Assembly: GCF_029623395.1 (NCBI RefSeq)
Contig: NZ_JAPYKK010000013.1
Location: forward strand, 1-64,000
Reading direction: 5' to 3'
DNA length: 64,000 bases
Source of the DNA: Sphingomonas echinoides
Lineage (GTDB): Bacteria > Pseudomonadota > Alphaproteobacteria > Sphingomonadales > Sphingomonadaceae
Part shown: positions 26,646 to 35,522 of the stretch, piece by piece
How positions within the stretch are numbered: position 1 is the stretch's first letter
Layout: each line of letters starts with the position of its first letter
Translations under genes and position numbers: made by a program
Notes under the pieces: generated by a model
Seen by the model: only the letters and a program-made list of their open reading frames with translations
Database searches by the model: none
Told to the model about the DNA's origin: nothing

Positions 26646-29414
26646 ATGCGCTACCGTGACGCTTTGAAATTTAGCCACAATCGAAATTCAGTTTCTTTTA
26701 CGAAGAGGGAAAACCCCCTCGATGAAAATGGCGTTTTGCAAAACAGTGTCTCGCTTCTTTTACTTTTAGAAATATTCTACAGCATTCTGGTATTGCTCAG
26801 CGGTTTTACTGATAGAATAGATATCGAATTTTTAGCTCGCTACGATTCTTTGGCACACCCCCTAGCAACGCTCGGTTACGCTGCGATGTCTGCAGCGCTT
26901 TTATCAGAAATACGATCTAGGCATCAGATTTCTAACGTTTTTGTTATCGCAACAGTAGCCGTACTGGTCCTGATCGCCATCGAAGATAGCACCGGCATCT
27001 CGGTCCGCATCGATCCAGGGAAGTTCCCGGAAGCGGTCGCGACAGTCGAAGCCAGTCCCGGTGGCGGACCCTATATCGTGACCGTTGCACCATTAATCTT
27101 ATTGGCCATCGCCACTGCAATGGCTTGGCGCCGGGGTCGGCGCGCGACACAAATCGTCATCACGACGGCCAGCATCGTCCTGGGCATCTCTATCCTTGCC
27201 GTTTGCATTTCCGTCCTGGGAAGCGTTCGAACCGATCCCGTGGCGGTCCGCTTCCTGCCCTCCGTACCGGCTGCCGTTCAGGCGAGTTTCCTGGCGATCG
27301 CGCTCTTGCTGTGGCGGGGAAGATTCGGATGGTCGGATCTGCTCAGTCTGGACTCGGCGCAGGCGGGAACAATGCGACGCGTGTTCCCGTACGTCATCCT
27401 GATTCCTGCCTTGACGGCGCTTGTCGAAATTACGCTCGATCATAGTGGAACCGTACCGCCAATCGTGCTCGATATTGCGGGCGCGGCTGTCAATATCTTC
27501 GTACTGGCGCTTTTGATCTTCTGGTCGATGTCTCGCATCTCGGCGGAGCATGAAGCCCTTGCCGAAATCACCCACGCCATGGCCTCTGCCCCCATCGCAC
27601 TGACGTCGCTGACTGGCGAGATTCTTCATTGGTCGCGGGGTTGCGAGGAATTATATGGCTGGTCCGGCGAGGACATGATCGGTCGCTGGAAATACGAAGC
27701 GTTGCAATCGGTCGATACAAAACGCGCCTCTTCACTTCGCCCGGAAGATCAGCACGACGCGGAGCGGGAACTCGTCGAGCGTCGCCGCGACGGATCGGCC
27801 GTTCATGTCATCGAGCGGGTTCGGCGCGTTTGCGTTCCAGGACGCGCGCCGATCTGGGTCCAGTCGATGACCGACATATCGGCGCGCGTTGCGGTCGAAG
27901 CTGCGCTATTCAAGAGCGAGACGAACTTGAATCTGGCGTTAAGCGCACACGAAATAGGGGCATTCGACTGGGAAATGGCGTCAGGAAAAGTCACTTTTTC
28001 GCCCGGCGCGGAACAGCGGCTCGGCTTCAACCCAGGTGAAATCGAAACGCTGGCGGGGTGGGCAGCACGGGTCGATCCCATCGACATGGCCGCAATGTCC
28101 GAAACGATCGCCAGCGCTGCCAGGACTCATGAGGAGCGAGTCAGCTTCCACTACCAAATCCATATCCCAAATGGAGGGGTCCGCGCGATCGAGGGGTCCT
28201 CTCGCTGCCTGTATGATAATGACGGTCGCTTGGAACGGACGATCGGCGTCCTGCTCGATGTGACCGATCGCGACGAGCGCGAAAAGGCCCTGCGCGCGCA
28301 GGAAGACCAGCTTCGCTCGGTGCTGGAAACCGTCCCCTCGCCCATGGTGATCTTCGACGCGGCCGGGACGATAAAGGCCTTCAGCGCCTCTGCCGAACGC
28401 ATGTTCGGCTATCCCGCCGGAGAAGCAATCGGCCTCAATGTCGAGATGCTGACGTCAAGTTCGCTGGGCGATCAGCAGGAAGGCCTGATCTCTCGCTATC
28501 TGGCCACGGGAGAAAAACCCATCCTAGGCGAACCGCGCGTGCTGTGGGTGCTGCGGCGTGATGGGACCCCGGTACCGGTTGAACTGTGGCTCGGGGAATC
28601 TCAAGGTGGGCAGCAGCACCTGTTCACCGGCTTCTGCAAGGATCTTTCGGAGCGGTACGCGGCCGAGGAAGACATGTCGGATATGCGCGACGAGCTGCTC
28701 CATATATCGCGCGTGAGTGCGATGGGCGAAATGGCGACCGGCCTCGCTCATGAATTGAACCAACCGCTGGCCGCCGCCGTCTACTTCCTGGCATCGGCTG
28801 ATCTGCTGCTCGCTGATTCCGCCAATATCGAACGCGCGCAGGCGTTCATCCGGATGGCCAGCGAGCAGGCGCTCCGGGCTGGCGAGATCATCCGACGCAT
28901 GCGGACTTTCATGAGCAAGGAAGATGTCGATGCGCAGATGGTCGATGCCAACGCGATCATCGAGGATGCGGTTTCTTTGACACTGGCCGCCGGCAGGACA
29001 TTCGGCATCCGGTTTCAATACGAACTCGATCCCGCAGCGACGACTGTCCTCGCGGATCGCGTGCAAACGCAACAGGTTCTCGTCAACCTGTTGCGCAATG
29101 CCATCGAGGCGCTGGCTAAATCACCCATAGGCCAGCGCATCATCACGATCACTACCGCTCTGGTGGATCCGGACATGGTCGAGTTCAGTGTCGCCGACAC
29201 TGGCCCGGGCATGAGCGCGGCAGTGCTTGATCGCCTGTATATGCCGTTCGTTTCGACCAAGGGCGGCGATGGCATGGGCGTCGGCTTGTCAATCTCCCGT
29301 CGCATCGTCGAGGCGCATCGCGGCACTTTTAGCGCGGAAAACCAGGCCGGCGGTGGTGCAATCTTTCGATTCACGCTTCCAAGAATAAGCCAACACAGCA
29401 GGGACGATGCATGA
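26646..29414 (+). CDS. Membrane PAS-domain sensor histidine kinase (FixL-like)
   Basis: 922 residues. About eight hydrophobic helices fill the first 300 residues. Three PAS domains follow (starting near 310, 425 and 555; the last with VPSPMVIFDAAGTIKAFS and AERMFGYPAGEA). Next come a HisKA domain with phospho-acceptor H702 (ATGLAHELNQPLAAAVYF) and a HATPase domain (LLRNAIEAL, DTGPGM, GMGVGLSISR). The kinase core is of the FixL type and the coupled next gene is FixJ-like. No heme-binding claim is possible. The first about 100 codons are much more AT-rich than the rest. Confidence 0.88.
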   Translation: MRYRDALKFSHNRNSVSFTKRENPLDENGVLQNSVSLLLLLEIFYSILVLLSGFTDRIDIEFLARYDSLAHPLATLGYAAMSAALLSEIRSRHQISNVFVIATVAVLVLIAIEDSTGISVRIDPGKFPEAVATVEASPGGGPYIVTVAPLILLAIATAMAWRRGRRATQIVITTASIVLGISILAVCISVLGSVRTDPVAVRFLPSVPAAVQASFLAIALLLWRGRFGWSDLLSLDSAQAGTMRRVFPYVILIPALTALVEITLDHSGTVPPIVLDIAGAAVNIFVLALLIFWSMSRISAEHEALAEITHAMASAPIALTSLTGEILHWSRGCEELYGWSGEDMIGRWKYEALQSVDTKRASSLRPEDQHDAERELVERRRDGSAVHVIERVRRVCVPGRAPIWVQSMTDISARVAVEAALFKSETNLNLALSAHEIGAFDWEMASGKVTFSPGAEQRLGFNPGEIETLAGWAARVDPIDMAAMSETIASAARTHEERVSFHYQIHIPNGGVRAIEGSSRCLYDNDGRLERTIGVLLDVTDRDEREKALRAQEDQLRSVLETVPSPMVIFDAAGTIKAFSASAERMFGYPAGEAIGLNVEMLTSSSLGDQQEGLISRYLATGEKPILGEPRVLWVLRRDGTPVPVELWLGESQGGQQHLFTGFCKDLSERYAAEEDMSDMRDELLHISRVSAMGEMATGLAHELNQPLAAAVYFLASADLLLADSANIERAQAFIRMASEQALRAGEIIRRMRTFMSKEDVDAQMVDANAIIEDAVSLTLAAGRTFGIRFQYELDPAATTVLADRVQTQQVLVNLLRNAIEALAKSPIGQRIITITTALVDPDMVEFSVADTGPGMSAAVLDRLYMPFVSTKGGDGMGVGLSISRRIVEAHRGTFSAENQAGGGAIFRFTLPRISQHSRDDA

Positions 29415-30031
29415 CGACACGTAGCATATACATTGTCGACGATGACGATTCCGTCCGTGCCGGGCTGCAAGGCCTTCTGTCGATGCAATCCGACGTCCTG
29501 CTTCTTCCTTATCGCTCGGGTGACGCCTTTCTGGCCGACATCGACACGATGCAGCCCGGGTGTATCCTGCTGGACTATAATATGCCGGGTACCGATGGCC
29601 TGGGTGTCCTACGCCAGATCCAGCATCTGAAACCGAAATTCGGGGCAATCATTTTGACGGGCCAAGGAGCGACCGCGATCGCGGTACAGGCCTGGAAGCT
29701 GGGTGCGCTCGACTTTCTCGAGAAGCCGTGTGATCCGACCGTCCTGCTCGATGTGGTCAAAAGTGCGTTTGCGACGTTGGAGCACGATCAGCACTCGGTT
29801 GCGCTGGTCCAGACCGCACAAGCGTCTATTGCGAAACTGACGACCCGAGAGAAAGAGGTCCTCGCCCGACTGGTCGAAGGCTGCGCCAACAAGGTCATTG
29901 GCCATGAACTCGACATCAGCCCACGCACGGTAGAAATCCACCGCGCCAACATGATGGACAAGCTCGGCGTGCGCAGCCTTTCGGAAGCGCTGCGGATCGC
30001 TTTCTCAGCGGGCCTTATTCCTGCCGACTGA
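29411..30031 (+). CDS. FixJ-family response regulator
   Basis: 206 residues. Receiver domain with acidic pair (IVDDDDS), phospho-acceptor D55 (CILLDYNMPG), conserved T (ILTGQG) and K (LEKPCD), then a LuxR-type helix-turn-helix (LTTREKEVLARLVEGCANKVIGHEL in parts; SPRTVEIHRANMMDKL). It overlaps the kinase stop by 4 nt, so the two are a cognate pair. Target genes are unknown. Its 3' end overlaps by 17 bp a convergent gene. Confidence 0.92.
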   Translation: MTTRSIYIVDDDDSVRAGLQGLLSMQSDVLLLPYRSGDAFLADIDTMQPGCILLDYNMPGTDGLGVLRQIQHLKPKFGAIILTGQGATAIAVQAWKLGALDFLEKPCDPTVLLDVVKSAFATLEHDQHSVALVQTAQASIAKLTTREKEVLARLVEGCANKVIGHELDISPRTVEIHRANMMDKLGVRSLSEALRIAFSAGLIPAD

Positions 30032-30416
30032 GGAAGTTGACGGGTTTCGCCTGCCACTGCCGAATAAGGTCGGGAACGGCCCAAACCGCTTGGTCGCGTC
30101 CGACAATGGCAATACCGTCGGCTTCACACGTGCCGTGGGGCATCTGGCCGAACGGCATGGCATCGACGATGATGATCAGTTCGCTGGACCAACATTGATC
30201 ACGGAGTGTCTCCGCCCATTCCCAAGGCTGGGTTGCAATGAGCACTTCACCAATGACGAGAATCGCAGCCCGTCGCACCGCTTCACTCAAGGCTGGATCA
30301 CGATGATCTGCACAAATGATAGGCATCTCGCCAATCATTGCGAGTTGAGCCGACAACAAGCTGCGCAAACCCAAATCACCCATCGCAAGGATCAGTGGTC
30401 GCCGAGGATGTTTCAA
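30015..30416 (-). CDS. Small receiver-like hypothetical protein
   Basis: 133 residues. The hydrophobic beta-strand pattern (LILAMGDLGLRSLLSAQL, AAILVIGEVLI, ELIIIVDAMPFG, DGIAIVGRDQAVW) resembles a CheY-like fold, but the acidic pocket, the Asp acceptor and the terminal Lys are missing. If real it would be a pseudo-receiver. It converges on and overlaps the FixJ-like gene by 17 bp. It could also be a non-coding open frame. Confidence 0.45.
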   Translation of the reverse strand: MKHPRRPLILAMGDLGLRSLLSAQLAMIGEMPIICADHRDPALSEAVRRAAILVIGEVLIATQPWEWAETLRDQCWSSELIIIVDAMPFGQMPHGTCEADGIAIVGRDQAVWAVPDLIRQWQAKPVNFLSRQE

Positions 30417-30559
30417 AAAACGATTTTCATCAAACGGTCCATTTGCGGAGATTTTCTATTTAACCGGCCTCAGACCGTCCCTAAGGGAAAGTACATAAGC
30501 GGTTGAAGGTATCAGGCTGGGCAGTGCTGTGTCTTCCTGGGGGGCATCCAGCACCCGTC

Positions 30560-31978
30560 CTAGAATTCGGTGGCAAGATCGAAATAGGCATAGTGCGTGC
30601 TTCCGGTCGAAGGAGCATTCGAGGCCTGATGCAGGAACCGCCCCTTCGCGAGCAGCGCAACGCCGGTATCCATGCGGAGCCGCTTAGGCACGACCCAATA
30701 GCGCACCCGCCCCTCGATCTGAACACCGGCATGCCGGCCTGATTGGCCGCTTCGATCGCGCACCCCGGTCGAGGAGAAACTATCGTTAGCGCTGTCCAGC
30801 CATAGTTCGCGTAGCATCACGAAACTGTCCAGTCGGCGCGACGGCTTGGCCTCCAGTCTGATGCCTGGCGACACAAGGTTGCTCCGCCCGATCGGGCCGT
30901 AAAGGTCGACCGGCCCGAAATCGGCACGGCGCGCGCCGAACAAGGCATCGAAACGGCCATATTCACCCGGCGCGCCGCGGTCACCGCTCGCGCGATCGAA
31001 ATGGAGCGAGACGCGCGGACTCCAGCCTATAACGAACGTTCGGCCGAACTCGGCGTGTACGAAATAGGCCGACACGGAGAGATCACTGCGGTCGGTGGTG
31101 GCAATGGTCGCTCGCGCCTTCCCAAATTGATAAGCGCCCTCAACATCGACATCGAACTGGCCGCCAGGGATACGCAGCAATCGCCCCCCGACCGTGATCA
31201 GACGACGATTGCGCGTACTCAAATTTGGAGAGTCCCGCTCGGCCAGCCGGTAGCCGTACAGCTCGCCGCTGACATCATGCAGGAGTCGCCCCTTGACGTA
31301 GCTTGCCCCAAAGAATTGCTGATCGGTGCTTTCCCGGTCCCAGCGGATCGCATTGTCGTGGATCGCGACGGTTTCGGTTGGCAGCCTCGTTTGGGGCATT
31401 GACCAGAACGCGACCAAACGATCCTTTCCCGCCCCATGCCAGTCGAAGTTGAGCCCGGTATAGGAATTGACGGTATTGGGAAAATCGGTGCGGCCCACGA
31501 GACGGCTCGACCCGATATCGAGCGTGAAGCGCCCCCCGGTGAGCGCCGCCTTCGATTCAAGTCCGAAACGACCGTCCATCCCAACCGCCACGAACGCCTG
31601 CGCCAGTTCGACCGCATCGACTTCCGTACTACTTGTAGAAGACGTGTTTTTCTCACCGTAACCGCGGGCATCGATGATTTCCCCGCCGATGCGGATCGGA
31701 CCACGCTTGTAAGCAGCGAATAATGTCGTTCGCATTGACCACAGGAAGTCCGAAGTGGCGCGCGCCGGTCGGAACTGACCGTCGATCGCCTCGACGCGGG
31801 ACCGGACGGATCCACTTATCTCCAGGCTGGCAGGTGCACCAAGGGCGGTCAACAACGGGCCGGGCGCGGTGGGTTTGGCCGCACAAGGCACTGCCCATAC
31901 CATGCCAGCTGTAGCGAGCAGCCAAACGGACCGGCGACAGCGCATTGGCTCATAGTGCGCAATCCGAAATTGGAACAT
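30560..31978 (-). CDS. Outer-membrane beta-barrel protein (alginate-export-like)
   Basis: About 472 residues. A signal peptide (RCRRSVWLLATAGMVWAVPC, cleaved near AAK) is followed by alternating amphipathic strands and ends with FDLATEF, a terminal Phe typical of barrels. SGSVRSRVEAIDGQFRP and GGRFTLDIGSSRLVGRTDF recall alginate_exp family porins. Ligand unknown. Start is uncertain: ATG 31978 or ATG 31945. A TCCTATAATGG element lies 33 bp before 31978 on this strand, tying it to the same promoter class as the motility genes. Confidence 0.7.
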   Translation of the reverse strand: MFQFRIAHYEPMRCRRSVWLLATAGMVWAVPCAAKPTAPGPLLTALGAPASLEISGSVRSRVEAIDGQFRPARATSDFLWSMRTTLFAAYKRGPIRIGGEIIDARGYGEKNTSSTSSTEVDAVELAQAFVAVGMDGRFGLESKAALTGGRFTLDIGSSRLVGRTDFPNTVNSYTGLNFDWHGAGKDRLVAFWSMPQTRLPTETVAIHDNAIRWDRESTDQQFFGASYVKGRLLHDVSGELYGYRLAERDSPNLSTRNRRLITVGGRLLRIPGGQFDVDVEGAYQFGKARATIATTDRSDLSVSAYFVHAEFGRTFVIGWSPRVSLHFDRASGDRGAPGEYGRFDALFGARRADFGPVDLYGPIGRSNLVSPGIRLEAKPSRRLDSFVMLRELWLDSANDSFSSTGVRDRSGQSGRHAGVQIEGRVRYWVVPKRLRMDTGVALLAKGRFLHQASNAPSTGSTHYAYFDLATEF

Positions 31979-32010
31979 CTCTTGGTCGCCTCGATACAAT
32001 GGACACAGTC

Positions 32011-32021
32011 CATTATAGGAC
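32011..32021 (-). promoter_or_regulatory. TCCTATAATGG element before the outer-membrane barrel gene
   Basis: Read on the minus strand the sequence is TCCTATAATGG, matching the element before fliF, fliG, motA and the HAD gene. It contains the TATAAT hexamer but no TTGACA 17 bp upstream. It ends 33 bp before the preferred start. Confidence 0.5.
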
Positions 32022-32251
32022 GAGCATGAACGCATTCGATGCGTCCACATTTTAGTCCTTGACATTCGTCCGCATGCTACCAGCCAGCAGTCACGGCCAC
32101 GGCTTGGCAGATCCGGGTTTTCGGTGTCAGCGCAGCGCCTTCCGGCCTCAGTAGAACGCAGGCGATCCCCGACGTAATACTAGATACTCGGGACAACCCG
32201 CCGTCGGCACGCAGAAATTATCCAGCGGCAAACTGCGAGTAGGACAGATCA

Positions 32252-32262
32252 TCCTACAATGA
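32252..32262 (+). promoter_or_regulatory. TCCTACAATGA element before the chemoreceptor gene
   Basis: One mismatch from the TCCTATAATGA element (TATAAT to TACAAT). It lies 237 bp before the chosen start of the chemoreceptor, so if it is the promoter the mRNA has a long leader. Confidence 0.35.
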
Positions 32263-32498
32263 GTGATCCGCTCGTGGGGTCCGCCCGTGGGCTGATACGA
32301 TTGCTCGGTCGGAGACCTGTATGTCTTTCACGCCTTTTTTCGGAGCACCGATTCGATTCCGGCAAGGTGTGCCGCGACCACGACGCTCATGACGGCATCA
32401 CGACCGGGACCGACGACTGGATCGTGGTCCCATCGCAAAGCCGATCCTCCTCTCGACGTGCCCGGCACCGCCTGCTGCCAGATCTCAAGGAATGCTTC

Positions 32499-34397
32499 AT
32501 GAAACTGTTAGAGAACACCAGAATCACGACCAAGATCGTCGCCATGCTGGCGATGCTGGGTTTGTTGACCATCGCCGTGGCGTGGGTCGGCTCAAGCCAG
32601 ATCCGCAATACCGATGCCGTCTATTCGGCTCTCACCAAGCAGTTGACGGCAACAATTAAGCTGACTCAGGTCAACCGGCGCCTCTCGGTGATGACCGGCT
32701 CCGCGTATCAGTCGGTGGCGTACGATGGCGCCAGCGTACTGGCGAAGGCAGCCGGGGTAGCCGAGAAGGAAGCGTATGAAAGTGCGCTGCCGCGGATCGC
32801 CTTTGCCGAAAAGATTTTCCCGGACAAAGCGGCTGATTTGGCCGATTTCGGCTCTGAACTATCAGCCCTCCATCAACTGACCAACGAAGCGGTCGCGCTT
32901 GGCATGGCGAATAAAAACGACGCTGCGCTTAAGGTGGTGCAACAGGCCGATATCGTTGCAACCCGGTTTTCCAAGAAGCTCACCGCGTTCAACGAAGCCC
33001 TTATTGCCTCTTCCACGGCGACGTCCGATAAACTCAGCAACACTGCACTGGCAACCTCGTGGATGGTGATGGTCGCCAGCATCGTCGGCACAATCGTCGT
33101 CATGGGCTTCAGTTTCCTGGTGGCGCGCGCCGGAATTACCCGCCCGCTCGAAAATCTGCGCGGAACCATGGCGCGTCTCGCCACGGGGGATACGAACATC
33201 GAGGTGATATGTGCCATCCGCGGTGACGAAGTCGGCGAGATGGCCAAGACCGTTGTCGTCTTCCGTGACGCTGCGCGCGACCAGGAAGCGGCCGCCGCTG
33301 CCAAGCTCGAAAACGAAGCCCAGCAACGCGATGTCGTCGAAACCGTATCGGCCAGCTTGGCAAGCCTTTCAGATGGTGATCTCACCGGCGATATTCACAA
33401 GCAGTTTCCGCACAATTTCGAAGACCTGAAAACCAACTTCAACGGTGCTCTGCTCAAGCTGCGCGGGTTGATCGGCGGCGTGACGCAAAGCGCTGATGGC
33501 ATCCGCACCGGATCGAACGAGATCGCTCAGGCATCCGAAGATCTGGCGCGTCGCACCGAAGGCAACGCAGCCAGCCTGGAGGAAACGAGTGCCGCGCTCG
33601 TGCAGATCGATGGCCGGCTGAAGGCGACCGCTTTGTCCTCGACGCAAACGGTCTCACGGGCAGACCAGGCGATTGCCACGGTGGGCGGCGGTCGCGCCAC
33701 AGCCGAGGAAGCGGTACAGGCGATGGGTCGCGTCAGTGACAGCGCCAAGGGCATCGACAGCGTGATCGAGGGACTCGACAAGATCGCGTTCCAGACACGC
33801 GTCCTTGCAATGAACGCTGCCGTCGAAGCGGGTCGTGCCGGTGACGCCGGTCGCGGTTTCGCGGTCGTGGCCGATCTGGTCTCGGCGCTGGCGATGCGTG
33901 CAGAAGAGGAAGCCAAGCGCGCTCGGGATCAGCTCACGCTGACACAGACGGACATCGTCACTGCGGTTCAGGCTGTACAGCGGGTCGACGGTGCACTTGC
34001 CAATATCTCGAGCGATGTCGGCGAAGTTCACAAGTTGCTCGGCACGATGGCGGACGATGCCGCGGCGCAATCCTCGGCGATCACGCAAATCTCGGCGGCG
34101 ATCGGCGCGATGGACCAGTCGACTCAGCAGAATGCCGCGATGGTTGAGGAAACATCCGCCGCTGCCCGGAACCTTACTACCGAAGTCACCGCACTGTCCG
34201 ATCAGGCCGCGATGTTCACAGTCGACAGTGGCTCGTCCGGACGTCGACCGCAGGTGAGTCAGGTCGTCCAGCCGATGCCATCCAAACCCAAGAAAACGGC
34301 CTCGGCGCCCTACCGCTCCCCCGTTGCCGCGCTTGCGGCGAATGGGAAGCACAGCGCGCCAGTCTCGGCCGGTGCGGATGACTGGAACGCGTTCTAA
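32499..34397 (+). CDS. Methyl-accepting chemotaxis protein
   Basis: 632 residues. The ATG at 32499 (AAGGA upstream) starts a typical receptor: TM1 at about 12-30 ([17 protein letters not shown]), a helical periplasmic domain, TM2 at about 185-207, a HAMP domain ([19 protein letters not shown]) and a cytoplasmic coiled coil with the hairpin tip [20 protein letters not shown]. The tip has RVLAM where most receptors have NLLAL. The protein ends in DDWNAF, close to the C-terminal W-x-x-F pentapeptide that tethers CheR and CheB. A strong terminator follows. Confidence 0.93.
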   Translation: MKLLENTRITTKIVAMLAMLGLLTIAVAWVGSSQIRNTDAVYSALTKQLTATIKLTQVNRRLSVMTGSAYQSVAYDGASVLAKAAGVAEKEAYESALPRIAFAEKIFPDKAADLADFGSELSALHQLTNEAVALGMANKNDAALKVVQQADIVATRFSKKLTAFNEALIASSTATSDKLSNTALATSWMVMVASIVGTIVVMGFSFLVARAGITRPLENLRGTMARLATGDTNIEVICAIRGDEVGEMAKTVVVFRDAARDQEAAAAAKLENEAQQRDVVETVSASLASLSDGDLTGDIHKQFPHNFEDLKTNFNGALLKLRGLIGGVTQSADGIRTGSNEIAQASEDLARRTEGNAASLEETSAALVQIDGRLKATALSSTQTVSRADQAIATVGGGRATAEEAVQAMGRVSDSAKGIDSVIEGLDKIAFQTRVLAMNAAVEAGRAGDAGRGFAVVADLVSALAMRAEEEAKRARDQLTLTQTDIVTAVQAVQRVDGALANISSDVGEVHKLLGTMADDAAAQSSAITQISAAIGAMDQSTQQNAAMVEETSAAARNLTTEVTALSDQAAMFTVDSGSSGRRPQVSQVVQPMPSKPKKTASAPYRSPVAALAANGKHSAPVSAGADDWNAF

Positions 34398-34456
34398 AGG
34401 AAAGGACGCCCGCCCCAGCGACGTGGCGGCAGGCACTCAAGTGCGACAATCGTACT

Positions 34457-34497
34457 GCAAAAACGCCCCATCTTCGCAGAAGATGGGGCGTTTTTGC
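34457..34497 (+). terminator. Strong intrinsic terminator after the chemoreceptor gene
   Basis: A perfect 19-bp stem (GCAAAAACGCCCCATCTTC paired with GAAGATGGGGCGTTTTTGC) with a 3-nt loop. The GC core is flanked by A5 and T5 runs, so it can work on both strands. Confidence 0.93.
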
Positions 34498-35025
34498 GTT
34501 ATCGAAAAACTATAGTATCGGACTTGTACCGGGCAAACAGCGTAGCGTGCCTGTGTGCCCCCCTCCGAAGACTCAACCCGGGTTGCAGGGCGGATGACCC
34601 ACGTCCGATCCGGGGGATCTCGCCGTCGACGGTAGCGCAAGACACTACCCAGATCCCGCCGATTACAGATCAGCAATCAAGGAACGGCGGCGATCCATGC
34701 CATCGCACCGTACCGACCTCCCCCCGTCGAGGCGCCGCGGCGCGGACATGTCGGCAGCCATGTGCGCTGAACAAAGAAAAACCGGAGGCCGCATAGCGAC
34801 GTCCGGCTTCTAGATTGATCAGAAAAATGGAGGACGGGCGTCGCGAGTCCATTTCGGACGACAGCGTTGGCTCCAACGGTCAGCGGAAACGATCAGTCAA
34901 ACCGCCCTTATCGCCGCAAACACTTGGGGTGCGGCGGGCCCTCGATACGGGCTACACTCGCACGCCCAACCACGAAGGCCCGGGGTCCGGACCATGACTC
35001 CTTCGGTAAAAGCGCGGGACAAGGC
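34498..35025. other. Intergenic region without a recognisable gene
   Basis: 528 bp between the terminator and the end of flaF. Short open frames on both strands show no family resemblance or good start sites. No RNA gene or repeat was recognised. Confidence 0.4.
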
Positions 35026-35385
35026 TCAGTTTGGAGCGCCGACGCCTGTCAGCCCGTCGATCATGTCACGGTTGACCGCAATCAAATCATCGATTGATTC
35101 CCGACCAGCAACGACGTCGCTCGTGAACTGGTCGACCCAGAGCGCGAGCGAGATGATGCTCGCGCGCAAACCATCGGGCAGCGTGTTTCCGACCGTTCCA
35201 CACACTGCAGCAAACGTCCCCCACACTTCACGATTGCGATGCAGAGCGGGCATCAACGCGCCCCGTACTTGCCCTGCATCCCTCGCCCGGATCATGTCAC
35301 TGGTAATTTCCAGCATCAGCCGGCGTTCCGCCTGGCGAGGCGTTTCCACGATGGTACGCGCGCGGTGATAGGCGTGGAGCGACAT
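35026..35385 (-). CDS. flaF: Flagellar biosynthesis regulator FlaF
   Basis: 119 residues. It has the FlaF pattern: an N-terminal AYHRARTIVETPRQAERRL segment, a central MPALHRNREVWGTF, and the C-terminal ISLALWVDQFTSDV plus IDDLIAVNRDMIDGL. In Caulobacter FlaF promotes flagellin translation or secretion and works against FlbT; flbT is not adjacent here. It is divergent from the HAD-like gene. A CCTATTTTAG stretch lies just upstream, but not in the orientation of the common motility element. Confidence 0.88.
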   Translation of the reverse strand: MSLHAYHRARTIVETPRQAERRLMLEITSDMIRARDAGQVRGALMPALHRNREVWGTFAAVCGTVGNTLPDGLRASIISLALWVDQFTSDVVAGRESIDDLIAVNRDMIDGLTGVGAPN

Positions 35386-35459
35386 AGCAATTCCTCTAGC
35401 TGATCCCCTATTTTAGCGGATTTTCAGCAGAAACCATATCCATGCACTGCTGAACTCTA

Positions 35460-35470
35460 TCCTATAATGA
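35460..35470 (+). promoter_or_regulatory. TCCTATAATGA element before the HAD/methyltransferase operon
   Basis: TCCTATAATGA 53 bp before the HAD-like start, identical to the element before fliF. No TTGACA is seen 17 bp upstream of TATAAT. Confidence 0.6.
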
Positions 35471-35522
35471 CAGGGACGCTGGTGCCGTATCGGGCGACCG
35501 GCACTGGCAGGAAGTCTATTGC

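Larger units (their letters stand above)
31979..32498. other. Divergent intergenic region between the barrel gene and the chemoreceptor
   Basis: 520 bp. It contains one TCCTATAAT-type element on each strand (32011-32021 minus, 32252-32262 plus). The frame upstream of the chemoreceptor is open from 32259 but does not look like protein, so the chemoreceptor probably has a 5' leader of more than 200 nt. No small gene or RNA is recognisable. Confidence 0.45.

Noticed and set aside
34815..34997. Short plus-strand open frame in the gap before flaF
   Set aside because: No ribosome binding site, biased composition, no family pattern.
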